From assembly GCF_003640395.1 (NCBI RefSeq), contig NZ_RBZQ01000008.1, forward strand, positions 62,001 to 126,000: a stretch of DNA of 64,000 bases, written 5' to 3'. The notes under the pieces are model-generated. The model ran no database searches. It was not told where the DNA came from and saw only the letters and a list, made by a program, of their open reading frames with translations. Every line of letters begins with the position of its first letter. The first letter of the stretch is position 1. Positions 40,326 to 48,469 of this stretch are shown here, piece by piece. Source of the DNA: Stutzerimonas urumqiensis. Lineage in GTDB: Bacteria > Pseudomonadota > Gammaproteobacteria > Pseudomonadales > Pseudomonadaceae. Made by a program: the position numbers and the translations under genes.

Positions 40326-41540
40326 TTAACCCACCAATTGGTTGAGGGACAGGATAGGCAGCAGGATGGCCAGCACGATCACCAGCACCACCGCGCCCAT
40401 GAAGACCAGCATAAAAGGTTCGAAGAGGCCGACCAGCAGCGAAATCTGCGCGGCGAGGTCGTTCTCCTGGTTGCGCGCGGTGCGCGCCAGCATCTGGTCG
40501 AGTTCGCCGGACTTTTCGCCGCTGGCGATCATGTGCAGCATCATCGGCGGGAATTCGCCGGTCGCCTCCAGCGCGCGGGTCAGGCTCGAGCCTTCGCGCA
40601 CCTTCTGCGCGGCCTCGACCACCTTGTCGCGGATGCGCAGGTTGGCGATCACCGCCGCCGCGATGGACAGCGCCTCCACCAGCGGCACGCCGCTGCGCGT
40701 GAGGATCGCCAGGGTCGAGGCGAAGCGCGCCGTGTTGGTCGCGCGCGACAGCCGGCCGATCAGCGGAATCTTCAGGATGAAGCCGTGCCAGCGGCGCTTG
40801 AAGGCGTCGTCGCGCAGCGCGTAACGCAGCGCCAGCACCGCCCCGGCCGCGCCCAGCACCATCAGCCAGCCCCAGGCCTTGACCACGTCGCTGGCGGCGA
40901 TCAGCCCGCGGGTCAGCGCCGGCAGCTCCTGCCCGGTGTTGACGAACACTTTCACCACGTCCGGCACCACGTAGCCGAGCAGGAAGCCGACGATGGTCAC
41001 CGAGGCCAGCATCAGGATGACCGGGTAGAGCAGGGCGAGCTGAATCTTCTGCCGCGACTGCTGGCGCTGCTCGGTGTAGTCGGCGAGCTGGTCGAGCACC
41101 GGCCCGAGGTGGCCGGCATGCTCACCGGCGGCCACCGTGGCGCGGTACAGGTCGGGAAACGCCGAGGGGTATTCGCGCAGCGCGGTGGCCAGGCTGTGGC
41201 CTTCCATCACCCGCGCGCGCACCGCCAGCAGCATGGACTTGATCTTCTGCGACGCCGATTGCGCGGCCGTGGCGCGCAGGGCTTCCTCGATCGGCAGCGC
41301 GGCCTGCACCAGTGTCGAGAGCTGCCGCGTGACGAGCGCGAGGTCGCGTGCCGACAGCCCACGGGCGAAACCGAGCCCGCCCGCCGCTGCCGTCTCCCGC
41401 GCGCGGGTGGCCTTGACCTCCAGCGGCGCCCATTGCTTGTCGCGCAGCAGCTGCCGCGCCTGCCGTGGGCTGTCGGCCTCGATTAGGCCCTTCTGCTGCC
41501 GACCGCGCGGGTCGAGCGCGATGTATTCGAAGGCGGCCAT
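40326..41540 (-). CDS. gspF: Type II secretion inner-membrane platform protein GspF
   Basis: The 404-residue polytopic protein has two repeated cytoplasmic GspF domains, GLSARDLALVTRQLSTLVQAALPIEEAL and RFASTLAILTRSGVPLVEAL. They alternate with membrane spans at about 170-195, 220-240 and 375-400. It connects the GspE motor to the pseudopilus. Its ATG at 41540 is preceded by GAAGGA and lies 150 bp after gspE. Confidence 0.95.
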   Translation of the reverse strand: MAAFEYIALDPRGRQQKGLIEADSPRQARQLLRDKQWAPLEVKATRARETAAAGGLGFARGLSARDLALVTRQLSTLVQAALPIEEALRATAAQSASQKIKSMLLAVRARVMEGHSLATALREYPSAFPDLYRATVAAGEHAGHLGPVLDQLADYTEQRQQSRQKIQLALLYPVILMLASVTIVGFLLGYVVPDVVKVFVNTGQELPALTRGLIAASDVVKAWGWLMVLGAAGAVLALRYALRDDAFKRRWHGFILKIPLIGRLSRATNTARFASTLAILTRSGVPLVEALSIAAAVIANLRIRDKVVEAAQKVREGSSLTRALEATGEFPPMMLHMIASGEKSGELDQMLARTARNQENDLAAQISLLVGLFEPFMLVFMGAVVLVIVLAILLPILSLNQLVG

Positions 41541-41580
41541 CAGCGGTGTCCTTCGCCAATCGCAGGCGCGCTGGCCCCTT

Positions 41581-41604
41581 CGCGACCCAGGTCGCGCCTA
41601 CAGG
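41581..41604. repeat. REP-like palindrome between gspE and gspF
   Basis: CGCGAC-CCAG-GTCGCG followed by CCTACAGG has the stem-plus-CTACAGG layout of Pseudomonas repetitive extragenic palindromes. It occupies the only sizeable gap (41541-41690) inside the gsp operon and could modulate the relative expression of gspE and the downstream genes. Confidence 0.55.
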
Positions 41605-41690
41605 GTGCAGGCCGGCCGGACGCGCTGAGGGTCAGGGCGCTTCGCAAGCCGGCGGGCGAGCTCGCGCGAAGCGATGCCGGCGCGTTCAGG

Positions 41691-43202
41691 TCACTCTTCA
41701 CGCGTCACCCGCAGCACTTCTTCGATGGTGGTGACGCCTTCGCGGACCTTGCGCATGCCGTCCTCGCGAATGCTCGGGCCGAGCTGGCGGGCGTGACGGA
41801 CCATGTCCTGTTCGGTGGCGCGGGTGTGGATCATGCTGCGCAGGCGGTCGTCGAACAGCACCAGCTCGTAGATGCCGGTCCGCCCGCGGTAGCCGAGCCC
41901 GCGGCAGATGTCGCAGCCCTCGGCGTGGTAGAGCGTCGGCGCTTCGGCCGGGTCGGCGCCGAGCAGCGCGCATTCGGCCGAGTCGGCGACGTAGGGCCGC
42001 TTGCAGTCGTGGCACAGCACGCGCACCAGGCGCTGGGCGAGCACGCCGAGCAGCGACGAGGAAATGAGGAAAGGCTCGACGCCCATGTCGACCAGGCGGG
42101 TCACCGCGCCGATGGCGCTGTTGGTGTGCAGCGTGGAGAGCACCAGGTGACCGGTGAGCGAGGCCTGCACGGCCATGTCGGCGGTTTCCTGGTCGCGGAT
42201 TTCGCCGACCATCACCACGTCCGGGTCCTGGCGCAGGATGGCGCGCAGGCCGCGGGCGAAGGTCATGTCGACCTTGGTGTTCACCTGGGTCTGGCCGATG
42301 CCCTCGAGGTGGTATTCGATCGGGTCCTCGACGGTGAGGATGTTGCGCGTGCGGTCGTTCAGCGTGGTCAGGCTGGCGTACAGCGTGGTGGTCTTGCCCG
42401 AGCCGGTCGGCCCGGTGACGAGGATGATGCCGTGCGGCTTGCGCACCGCCTCCTCGAGCCGCTGGCGGTCGCGCTCGCTCATGCCCAGGTGCTTGAGCGT
42501 CAGGCGCCCGGCCTGTTTGTCCAGCAGGCGCAGCACCACGCGCTCGCCATTGGCCGAGGGCAGCGTCGAGACGCGGATGTCGACCTCGCGCCCGCCGACG
42601 CGCAGCGAAATGCGGCCGTCCTGCGGGATGCGCTTCTCGGCGATGTCGAGCCGCGCCATGACCTTGATCCGCGAGACCAGCAGCGCCGCCAGCTCGCGCT
42701 TGGGCTGCACCACCTCGCGCAGGATGCCGTCGACGCGGAAGCGGATCACCAGGCGCTTCTCGAAGGTTTCGATATGGATGTCCGAGGCGTTCTCGGCAAT
42801 GGCCTCGCCGAGGATCGCGTTGATCAGGCGGATGATCGGCGCGTCGTCTTCCTGCTCGAGCAGGTCTTCGGTTTCCTGGATCTGGTCGGCCAGGCTGGCC
42901 AGGTCCATGTCGGCACCGAGCCCCTCGACCATCGTCATGGCGCCGCTGGAGTCGTGCCGATAGGCCTCGCCGAGCGCGCGGTCGAACTCGGCTTCGGCCA
43001 GCCACTGCATCGGCAGGGGCGTCCCGGCCAGCCGCTGGGCCTCTTGCAGCGCCGTCAGCGCCGCGCCTTCACGCGCGCACAGGCGCGGGCCGCCGGCCTC
43101 GTCTAGCAGCAGCACGCCGTGGCGGCGGGCGAAGGCGAACGGCAGGCGGCGCTGGACGGGCGCGTCCAGGGCGGGGAGGTCGGTCATGTCCAGTTCGGGC
43201 AT
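41691..43202 (-). CDS. gspE: Type II secretion ATPase GspE
   Basis: This cytoplasmic hexameric motor powers pseudopilus assembly. The 503-residue product has the N1E domain and Walker [18 protein letters not shown]. The Asp box ([11 protein letters not shown]) and Walker B region ([33 protein letters not shown]) follow. The tetracysteine zinc module is CHDCKRP with [12 protein letters not shown] at 43202 has AGGAAC upstream. It is the first gene of the operon gspE-F-G-H-I-J-K-L-M, the same order as xcpR-Z. Confidence 0.96.
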   Translation of the reverse strand: MPELDMTDLPALDAPVQRRLPFAFARRHGVLLLDEAGGPRLCAREGAALTALQEAQRLAGTPLPMQWLAEAEFDRALGEAYRHDSSGAMTMVEGLGADMDLASLADQIQETEDLLEQEDDAPIIRLINAILGEAIAENASDIHIETFEKRLVIRFRVDGILREVVQPKRELAALLVSRIKVMARLDIAEKRIPQDGRISLRVGGREVDIRVSTLPSANGERVVLRLLDKQAGRLTLKHLGMSERDRQRLEEAVRKPHGIILVTGPTGSGKTTTLYASLTTLNDRTRNILTVEDPIEYHLEGIGQTQVNTKVDMTFARGLRAILRQDPDVVMVGEIRDQETADMAVQASLTGHLVLSTLHTNSAIGAVTRLVDMGVEPFLISSSLLGVLAQRLVRVLCHDCKRPYVADSAECALLGADPAEAPTLYHAEGCDICRGLGYRGRTGIYELVLFDDRLRSMIHTRATEQDMVRHARQLGPSIREDGMRKVREGVTTIEEVLRVTREE

Positions 43203-43840
43203 CGGGCGTGTTCCTGCTAGCAGTCGAAGCCAAGGGCCGTCGGCACGTCACGCCATCGGCCGCAACGCACGGCTGCGCCGGCTATGGATTACAGCGTTTC
43301 GATGACAATTGCTGTCATCCGCTCTCAGGGAAGGCGCTTTATAAGCATTAACGCGGTCCGTGGGAAACGCCAATCCAATCGCGCGACGAGTGGCGGCGAT
43401 GGCGTTCTGACAGCGCGACCGACGGTTGGTGCGATGACCGGCCGGGCCGCCGGCATGACGCATTGCCGCCTTGGATGACGCGCCATTCACGCCCGCCCGA
43501 CGGCGTGTCGGCGCCGCCTGGGCGCGGTCCGAGTGACCGCTGCCGAACCGAGGCCTGTAGTGGCCGACGCCGGAGCGGCCGTTGGCGTCGTCGCCGGTAC
43601 TGCCGGTCGAGCGGGCCGAAGCGGCGCGGCCTGCGGTCGTTACCCTGTCTGTATCGCGCTGCGTGGACGGTGGGTCAGCCGGTGACTTGTAGTCCCCTAT
43701 AAGTTTCGCTCCAATTTTCTTGATGGCCTGGCGCTTCGCCTGCAAAATGCCGCGCCGCTGTCGTTTCAAACAGTCGTATGTCACGGCGAACCAGCCAGGC
43801 CCCTACCGGTCTTGTCACGATCACTAGGAGTACAAGAACA
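43203..43840. other. 638 bp divergent gspE/pntAA intergenic region with an operator-like palindrome
   Basis: I accept no gene here. A perfect dyad GATGACA-ATTGC-TGTCATC lies at 43301-43319, about 100 bp before the gspE start, and may be an operator for the secretion operon. TATAAG at 43698-43703 could be a -10 element for pntAA but no clear -35 accompanies it. A 178-codon minus-strand frame covers most of the region but resembles no family and has no convincing ribosome site. Confidence 0.5.
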
Positions 43841-44962
43841 ATGCACATCGGTGTGCCTCTTGAAACCCGAGCCGGAGAAACGCGCGTCGCCGCCACTCCG
43901 GAAACCATCAAGAAGCTGATCGGCCAGGGCCATCAGGTCACGGTGCAACGCGGTGCCGGCATCAGTGCCAGCGTGCCGGACAGCGCCTTCGAAGCCGTGG
44001 GCGCCAGCCTCGGCGATGCCGCCGCCGCGTTTGGCGCCGACATCGTGCTCAAGGTGACCGCGCCGGATGCCTCCGAGCTGGGTCTGATGCGCAGCGGCGC
44101 CGTACTGGTCGGTATGCTCAACCCCTTCGACAACGACACCATCGCCCGCATGGCCGAGCGCGGCATCACCGCCTTCGCCCTCGAAGCGGCGCCGCGCACC
44201 TCGCGCGCGCAGAGCCTGGACGTGCTGTCGTCGCAGGCCAACATCGCCGGCTACAAGGCGGTGATGGTCGCCGCCAACCAGTACCCGCGCTTCATGCCGA
44301 TGCTGATGACCGCCGCCGGTACCGTGAAGGCCGCGCGGGTGCTGATCCTCGGCGCCGGTGTCGCCGGCCTGCAGGCCATCGCCACGGCCAAGCGCCTGGG
44401 CGCGGTGATCGAGGCCTCGGACGTGCGCCCGGCGGTGAAGGAGCAGATCGAATCGCTCGGCGCCAAGTTCGTCGACGTGCCGTTCGAGACCGATGAGGAG
44501 CGCGAGTGCGCCGAAGGCGTCGGTGGCTACGCCCGACCGATGCCCGCGTCGTGGATGGCGCGCCAGGCGCAGGCCGTACACGAGCGCGCCAAGCAGGCCG
44601 ACATCGTGATCACCACCGCGCTGATCCCCGGCCGCCGGGCGCCGACGCTGCTCAAGGAAGAGACCGTGCAGCAGATGAAGCCCGGCTCGGTGGTCGTCGA
44701 CCTCGCCGCTGCCCAGGGCGGCAACTGCCCACTGACCGAAGCCGACCAGGTGGTGGTCAGGCATGGCGTGACGATCGTCGGCTACACCAACCTGGCGGCG
44801 CTCGTCCCGGCCGACGCCTCGGCGCTGTATGCGCGCAACCTGCTCGATTTCCTCAAGCTGGTGATCGACAAGGATGGCCAGTTCCAGCTCAACCTCGAAG
44901 ACGACATCGTCGCCGCGTGCCTGATGTGCCGCGACGGCCAGGTCGTGCGCACCAACGGTTAA
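43841..44962 (+). CDS. pntAA: Proton-translocating NAD(P) transhydrogenase alpha subunit, domain I (PntAA)
   Basis: This is the NAD(H)-binding soluble part of the enzyme that makes NADPH using the proton gradient. The 373-residue product has MHIGVPLETRAGETRVAATPETI, the QANIAGYKAVMVAANQYPRFMPMLMTAAGT segment, the Rossmann loop VLILGAGVAGLQAIATAKRLGA and the mobile-loop region. The alpha subunit is split into PntAA and PntAB, as in Pseudomonas and Rhodospirillum. ATG at 43841 has CTAGGAG upstream. Confidence 0.96.
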   Translation: MHIGVPLETRAGETRVAATPETIKKLIGQGHQVTVQRGAGISASVPDSAFEAVGASLGDAAAAFGADIVLKVTAPDASELGLMRSGAVLVGMLNPFDNDTIARMAERGITAFALEAAPRTSRAQSLDVLSSQANIAGYKAVMVAANQYPRFMPMLMTAAGTVKAARVLILGAGVAGLQAIATAKRLGAVIEASDVRPAVKEQIESLGAKFVDVPFETDEERECAEGVGGYARPMPASWMARQAQAVHERAKQADIVITTALIPGRRAPTLLKEETVQQMKPGSVVVDLAAAQGGNCPLTEADQVVVRHGVTIVGYTNLAALVPADASALYARNLLDFLKLVIDKDGQFQLNLEDDIVAACLMCRDGQVVRTNG

Positions 44963-44975
44963 GGGAGCCCTGAAA

Positions 44976-45290
44976 ATGGATCTGATCTCTGACGGCATCT
45001 ACAACCTGATCATCTTCGTGCTGGCGATCTACGTCGGCTATCACGTGGTCTGGAACGTCACCCCCGCGCTGCACACGCCGCTGATGGCGGTCACCAACGC
45101 GATCTCGGCGATCGTCATCGTCGGCGCCATGATGGCCGCCGCGCTGACCGAGACCGGCCTGGGCAAGACGATGGGCACCCTGGCCGTGGCGCTCGCCGCC
45201 GTTAACGTGTTCGGTGGCTTCATGGTCACTCGGCGCATGCTGGAAATGTTCAAGAAGAAGGCGCCGAAGGCGCAGGCGGAGAAGCACTGA
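44976..45290 (+). CDS. pntAB: Transhydrogenase alpha subunit membrane part PntAB
   Basis: The 104-residue polypeptide has three membrane helices, including LIIFVLAIYVGYHVVWNVTPALHTPLMAVTNAISAIVIVGAM. It contributes to domain II, the proton channel, together with PntB. The gap is 13 bp after pntAA and 2 bp before pntB, so the three genes form one operon. Confidence 0.95.
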   Translation: MDLISDGIYNLIIFVLAIYVGYHVVWNVTPALHTPLMAVTNAISAIVIVGAMMAAALTETGLGKTMGTLAVALAAVNVFGGFMVTRRMLEMFKKKAPKAQAEKH

Positions 45291-45292
45291 CC

Positions 45293-46756
45293 ATGAGCAT
45301 GAACCTGATCACTGTTCTCTACCTCGTCGCCTCGGTGTGCTTCATCCAGGCGCTCAAGGGCCTGTCGCATCCGACCACCTCTCGCCGCGGCAACGTCTTC
45401 GGCATGGTCGGCATGGGCATCGCCGTGGTCACCACGGTCTTCCTGGTGTTCAAGCTCGGCGCGCAGCTGGCGGCCGCCAACGGCGAAGGCAACAACGCCG
45501 TGGCCGGCATCGGTTTCGTGCTGGTCGGCCTCTTGGTCGGCGGCAGCGCCGGCACCCTCATGGCCAAGCGCGTCGAGATGACCAAGATGCCGGAGCTGGT
45601 CGCCTTCATGCACAGCATGATCGGCCTGGCCGCGGTGTTCATCGCCATCGCCGCGGTGGTCGAGCCCCAGTCGCTGGGCATCGTCCAGGCGGCCGGCTAT
45701 GCGATCCCGATGGGCAACCGCCTGGAGTTGTTCCTCGGCGCCGCGGTCGGTGCGATCACCTTCTCCGGTTCGGTCATCGCCTTCGGCAAGCTGTCCGGCA
45801 AATACAAGTTCCGCCTGTTCCAGGGCGCGCCGGTGGTCTTCAAGGGCCAGCACATGGTCAACCTGGCGGTCGGCCTGGCGATCCTCGTACTGGGCCTGGT
45901 GTACATGTTCACCGGCAACATGACCGCCTTCGCGATCATGCTGGCGCTGGCCTTCGTGATCGGCGTGCTGATCATCATCCCGATCGGCGGCGCCGACATG
46001 CCGGTGGTGGTGTCGATGCTCAACAGCTACTCGGGCTGGGCGGCGGCGGGCATCGGCTTCTCGCTGAACAACTCGATGCTGATCATCGCGGGCTCGCTGG
46101 TCGGTTCGAGCGGCGCGATCCTCTCGTACATCATGTGCAAGGCGATGAACCGCTCGTTCTTCAACGTCATCCTCGGCGGCTTCGGCGCCGATGCCGACGC
46201 GGGCGCGGCCGGCGGCAGCCAGGAGCAGCGCAGCGTGAAGTCCGGCTCGGCCGACGACGCGGCCTTCCTGCTCGGCAACGCCGACACCGTCATCATCGTC
46301 CCCGGTTACGGCCTGGCGGTAGCGCGCGCCCAGCACGCGCTGAAGGAGCTGACCGAGAAGCTGGTGCACAACGGCGTGACCGTGAAGTACGCCATCCACC
46401 CGGTCGCCGGTCGCATGCCGGGGCACATGAACGTGCTGCTGGCCGAGGCCGAGGTGCCCTACGACCAGGTGTTCGAGATGGAAGACATCAACTCCGAGTT
46501 CGGCCAGGCCGACGTGGTGCTGGTGCTCGGCGCCAACGACGTGGTCAACCCGGCGGCGAAGAACGACCCGAAGTCCCCCATCGCCGGCATGCCGATCCTC
46601 GAGGCCTACAAGGCCAAGACGATCATCGTCAACAAGCGCTCCATGGCCAGCGGCTACGCGGGCCTGGACAACGAGCTGTTCTACATGGACAAGACGATGA
46701 TGGTGTTCGGCGACGCCAAGAAGGTGGTCGAGGACATGGTCAAGGCCGTCGAGTAA
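45293..46756 (+). CDS. pntB: Transhydrogenase beta subunit PntB
   Basis: The 487-residue subunit has multiple membrane helices of domain II (about 1-290) and the cytoplasmic NADP(H)-binding domain III. The latter carries VIIVPGYGLAVARAQHALKEL, IHPVAGRMPGHMNVLLAEA, VLVLGANDVVNPAAKNDPKSPIAGMP and KRSMASGYAGLDNELFY. These match canonical PntB closely. It is followed at once by a strong terminator. Confidence 0.96.
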   Translation: MSMNLITVLYLVASVCFIQALKGLSHPTTSRRGNVFGMVGMGIAVVTTVFLVFKLGAQLAAANGEGNNAVAGIGFVLVGLLVGGSAGTLMAKRVEMTKMPELVAFMHSMIGLAAVFIAIAAVVEPQSLGIVQAAGYAIPMGNRLELFLGAAVGAITFSGSVIAFGKLSGKYKFRLFQGAPVVFKGQHMVNLAVGLAILVLGLVYMFTGNMTAFAIMLALAFVIGVLIIIPIGGADMPVVVSMLNSYSGWAAAGIGFSLNNSMLIIAGSLVGSSGAILSYIMCKAMNRSFFNVILGGFGADADAGAAGGSQEQRSVKSGSADDAAFLLGNADTVIIVPGYGLAVARAQHALKELTEKLVHNGVTVKYAIHPVAGRMPGHMNVLLAEAEVPYDQVFEMEDINSEFGQADVVLVLGANDVVNPAAKNDPKSPIAGMPILEAYKAKTIIVNKRSMASGYAGLDNELFYMDKTMMVFGDAKKVVEDMVKAVE

Positions 46757-46768
46757 GCGCCGCCTGGC

Positions 46769-46818
46769 CGACGAGGCCCGCCCTGCAGGCGACTGCACGG
46801 CGGGCCTCGTCGTTTCTG
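46769..46818 (+). terminator. Rho-independent terminator of the pnt operon
   Basis: A perfect 14-base stem pairs CGACGAGGCCCGCC (46769-46782) with 46799-46812. Its 16-base interior itself folds as TGCAG-GCGA-CTGCA with a GNRA tetraloop. The stem is followed by TTTCTG. It begins 13 bases after the pntB stop. Confidence 0.85.
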
Positions 46819-46836
46819 CACTCATCTCAGCTCATC

Positions 46837-48363
46837 TCATTTCATCTCGGCCTCGGCCTCGGCCGCGGCTGGCAACGGGTTACGGCGCGCTCGTCGTTTC
46901 CCGCGAACCAGCCGCCGCCAGCCGATCACCACGCCCGTCAGGCTCACCGCCAGCGCGCCGAGGCTGAACAGCATCAGCAGGGCATCGCGCAGCAGCGGCT
47001 TGGCGAGCAGCGGCGGCCAGTCCCAGCTGTGCAGGAGCTTGAACACCCAGCGCACCGCGCGGCGGCGGCTGTCGCTCTGCTCGATGAGCGCGCCGGTATG
47101 CGGGTCGAGATGTACCCAGGTCGCGGCTGGATCATCGAAGCGCACGCGCAGCGCGGGCAGGCGGCGCGGCAGGTGGCTGTAGAGACTCGGCTCGGCTCGC
47201 GAGTAGTAGTAGAAGTCGTAGCGATCCAGCCACTCGATGCGGGCCTCGGCCGTCGGGTTCATCGCCCGCGCGGCCCGCTCGAGCAACGCCGCGGGCAGCC
47301 GTTCGAGCGGCTGGGCTCCGCGCGCCATCGGCAGGATCCGGCTCGCGCCGGTCGCGTCCGTCGCCACCACATAGCCGGCACCGCCCAGCAGCCGCCACTC
47401 CAGCTCGCGCGGTTCGAGGCCGCCCTGGCGAAAGCGCCGCAGCAGCGCAGTCGTCTCGACCGGGAACGCCTCGGCCGTCAGCTCGCCGCCGCGCAGCGCG
47501 GCCGGCGATAGCGCCGAGCGGCTCTTGAACAGGCCCCAGGGCTCCATCGACATCGCGCCGCTGAACGCCCAGATCACCAGCGGTACGCCGAACAGCAACC
47601 CCGTGAGGTGATGCCAGCGCTGGTAGCCCGCCGCGTAGGGCGAACGCGAGCCGCTGCGATAGGGCCGGCGGAAGCGCCAGCGCAGCAGGCCGACCGCCAT
47701 GCCCAGCGCCGCCATCGCCGCGCCGAGCAGCCCGGAATAGATCAGCAGGGTGCCCCAGATGCCATCGAGAGGCCCGCCGCGCAGCGGGTAGAGCCAGTGC
47801 AGCCAGGCGCCGAGCCAGTTCCAGGTCCGCTCGTGCGCGGTGGCGTCGCGCACTACGGCGCCGGTGTGGCTGGAGACGTAGAGCAGCCGGCGCTGGTCGT
47901 CTTCGGTCTGGACGCGGTGCAGCGGGCGGTCGCGGTCCAGCGCGTGGTTGAAGGTCCAGGCATCCTCCTGCACCAGGCCGCGGTAGCCGACCGCCGTGTT
48001 GCCGGCGAAGGCCCGCGCGCTTTCCAGCGCCTCGAAGGCGCTGATGCCTGCGATGCGCCGGCCGCTCTGCGCATCCACCGCCAGCAACGGTCCTTCGCCA
48101 CGGTCGATGAGATAACGCGGGGCGCCGGCCACGCTGGTCAGGCGCACGCCGACCGGGTTCGCGCCGTCCACCGCGGCCAGCGCGGTGTCGAGCGGCACGC
48201 AGCAGTCCGCCGCCAGGGGCGGCAGGCGCTCGAGGTGTTCGCTCGGCAGCAGCTTGGGATAGCCGACGTAGAGCATCACCATCCCGGACAGGCACCAGAG
48301 GGCGAGGAACAGGCACAGGCCGATCCCCAGCCAGCGGTGCCACAGATAGAGCTGTCGCTTCAT
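46837..48363 (-). CDS. PepSY-associated transmembrane protein
   Basis: The 508-residue inner-membrane protein starts MKRQLYLWHRWLGIGLCLFLALWCLSGMVMLYVGYP, the PepSY_TM hallmark. It has further helices near 200-225, 260-285 and 465-490 (LFSLGALAVSLTGVVIGWRR), with large periplasmic loops between them. Relatives accompany TonB receptors and several act as flavin- or haem-type reductases for imported iron chelates. It lies downstream of the TonB-dependent receptor on the same strand. Confidence 0.85.
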   Translation of the reverse strand: MKRQLYLWHRWLGIGLCLFLALWCLSGMVMLYVGYPKLLPSEHLERLPPLAADCCVPLDTALAAVDGANPVGVRLTSVAGAPRYLIDRGEGPLLAVDAQSGRRIAGISAFEALESARAFAGNTAVGYRGLVQEDAWTFNHALDRDRPLHRVQTEDDQRRLLYVSSHTGAVVRDATAHERTWNWLGAWLHWLYPLRGGPLDGIWGTLLIYSGLLGAAMAALGMAVGLLRWRFRRPYRSGSRSPYAAGYQRWHHLTGLLFGVPLVIWAFSGAMSMEPWGLFKSRSALSPAALRGGELTAEAFPVETTALLRRFRQGGLEPRELEWRLLGGAGYVVATDATGASRILPMARGAQPLERLPAALLERAARAMNPTAEARIEWLDRYDFYYYSRAEPSLYSHLPRRLPALRVRFDDPAATWVHLDPHTGALIEQSDSRRRAVRWVFKLLHSWDWPPLLAKPLLRDALLMLFSLGALAVSLTGVVIGWRRLVRGKRRARRNPLPAAAEAEAEMK

Positions 48364-48469
48364 GGCCGACCTCCGGCCAGGCGGCGCCCGGCGGGGGTCG
48401 GGGAATCGATCGCTACAGGCATGTCGCATCTCCGCGAGGCTCGCCGGGCGAGCCCCGGATCGGGTTGGC

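Noticed and set aside
43248..43784. 178-codon minus-strand frame in the gspE/pntAA gap
   Set aside because: It has no ribosome site, no family resemblance and biased Arg/Ala composition. The region reads as regulatory DNA.
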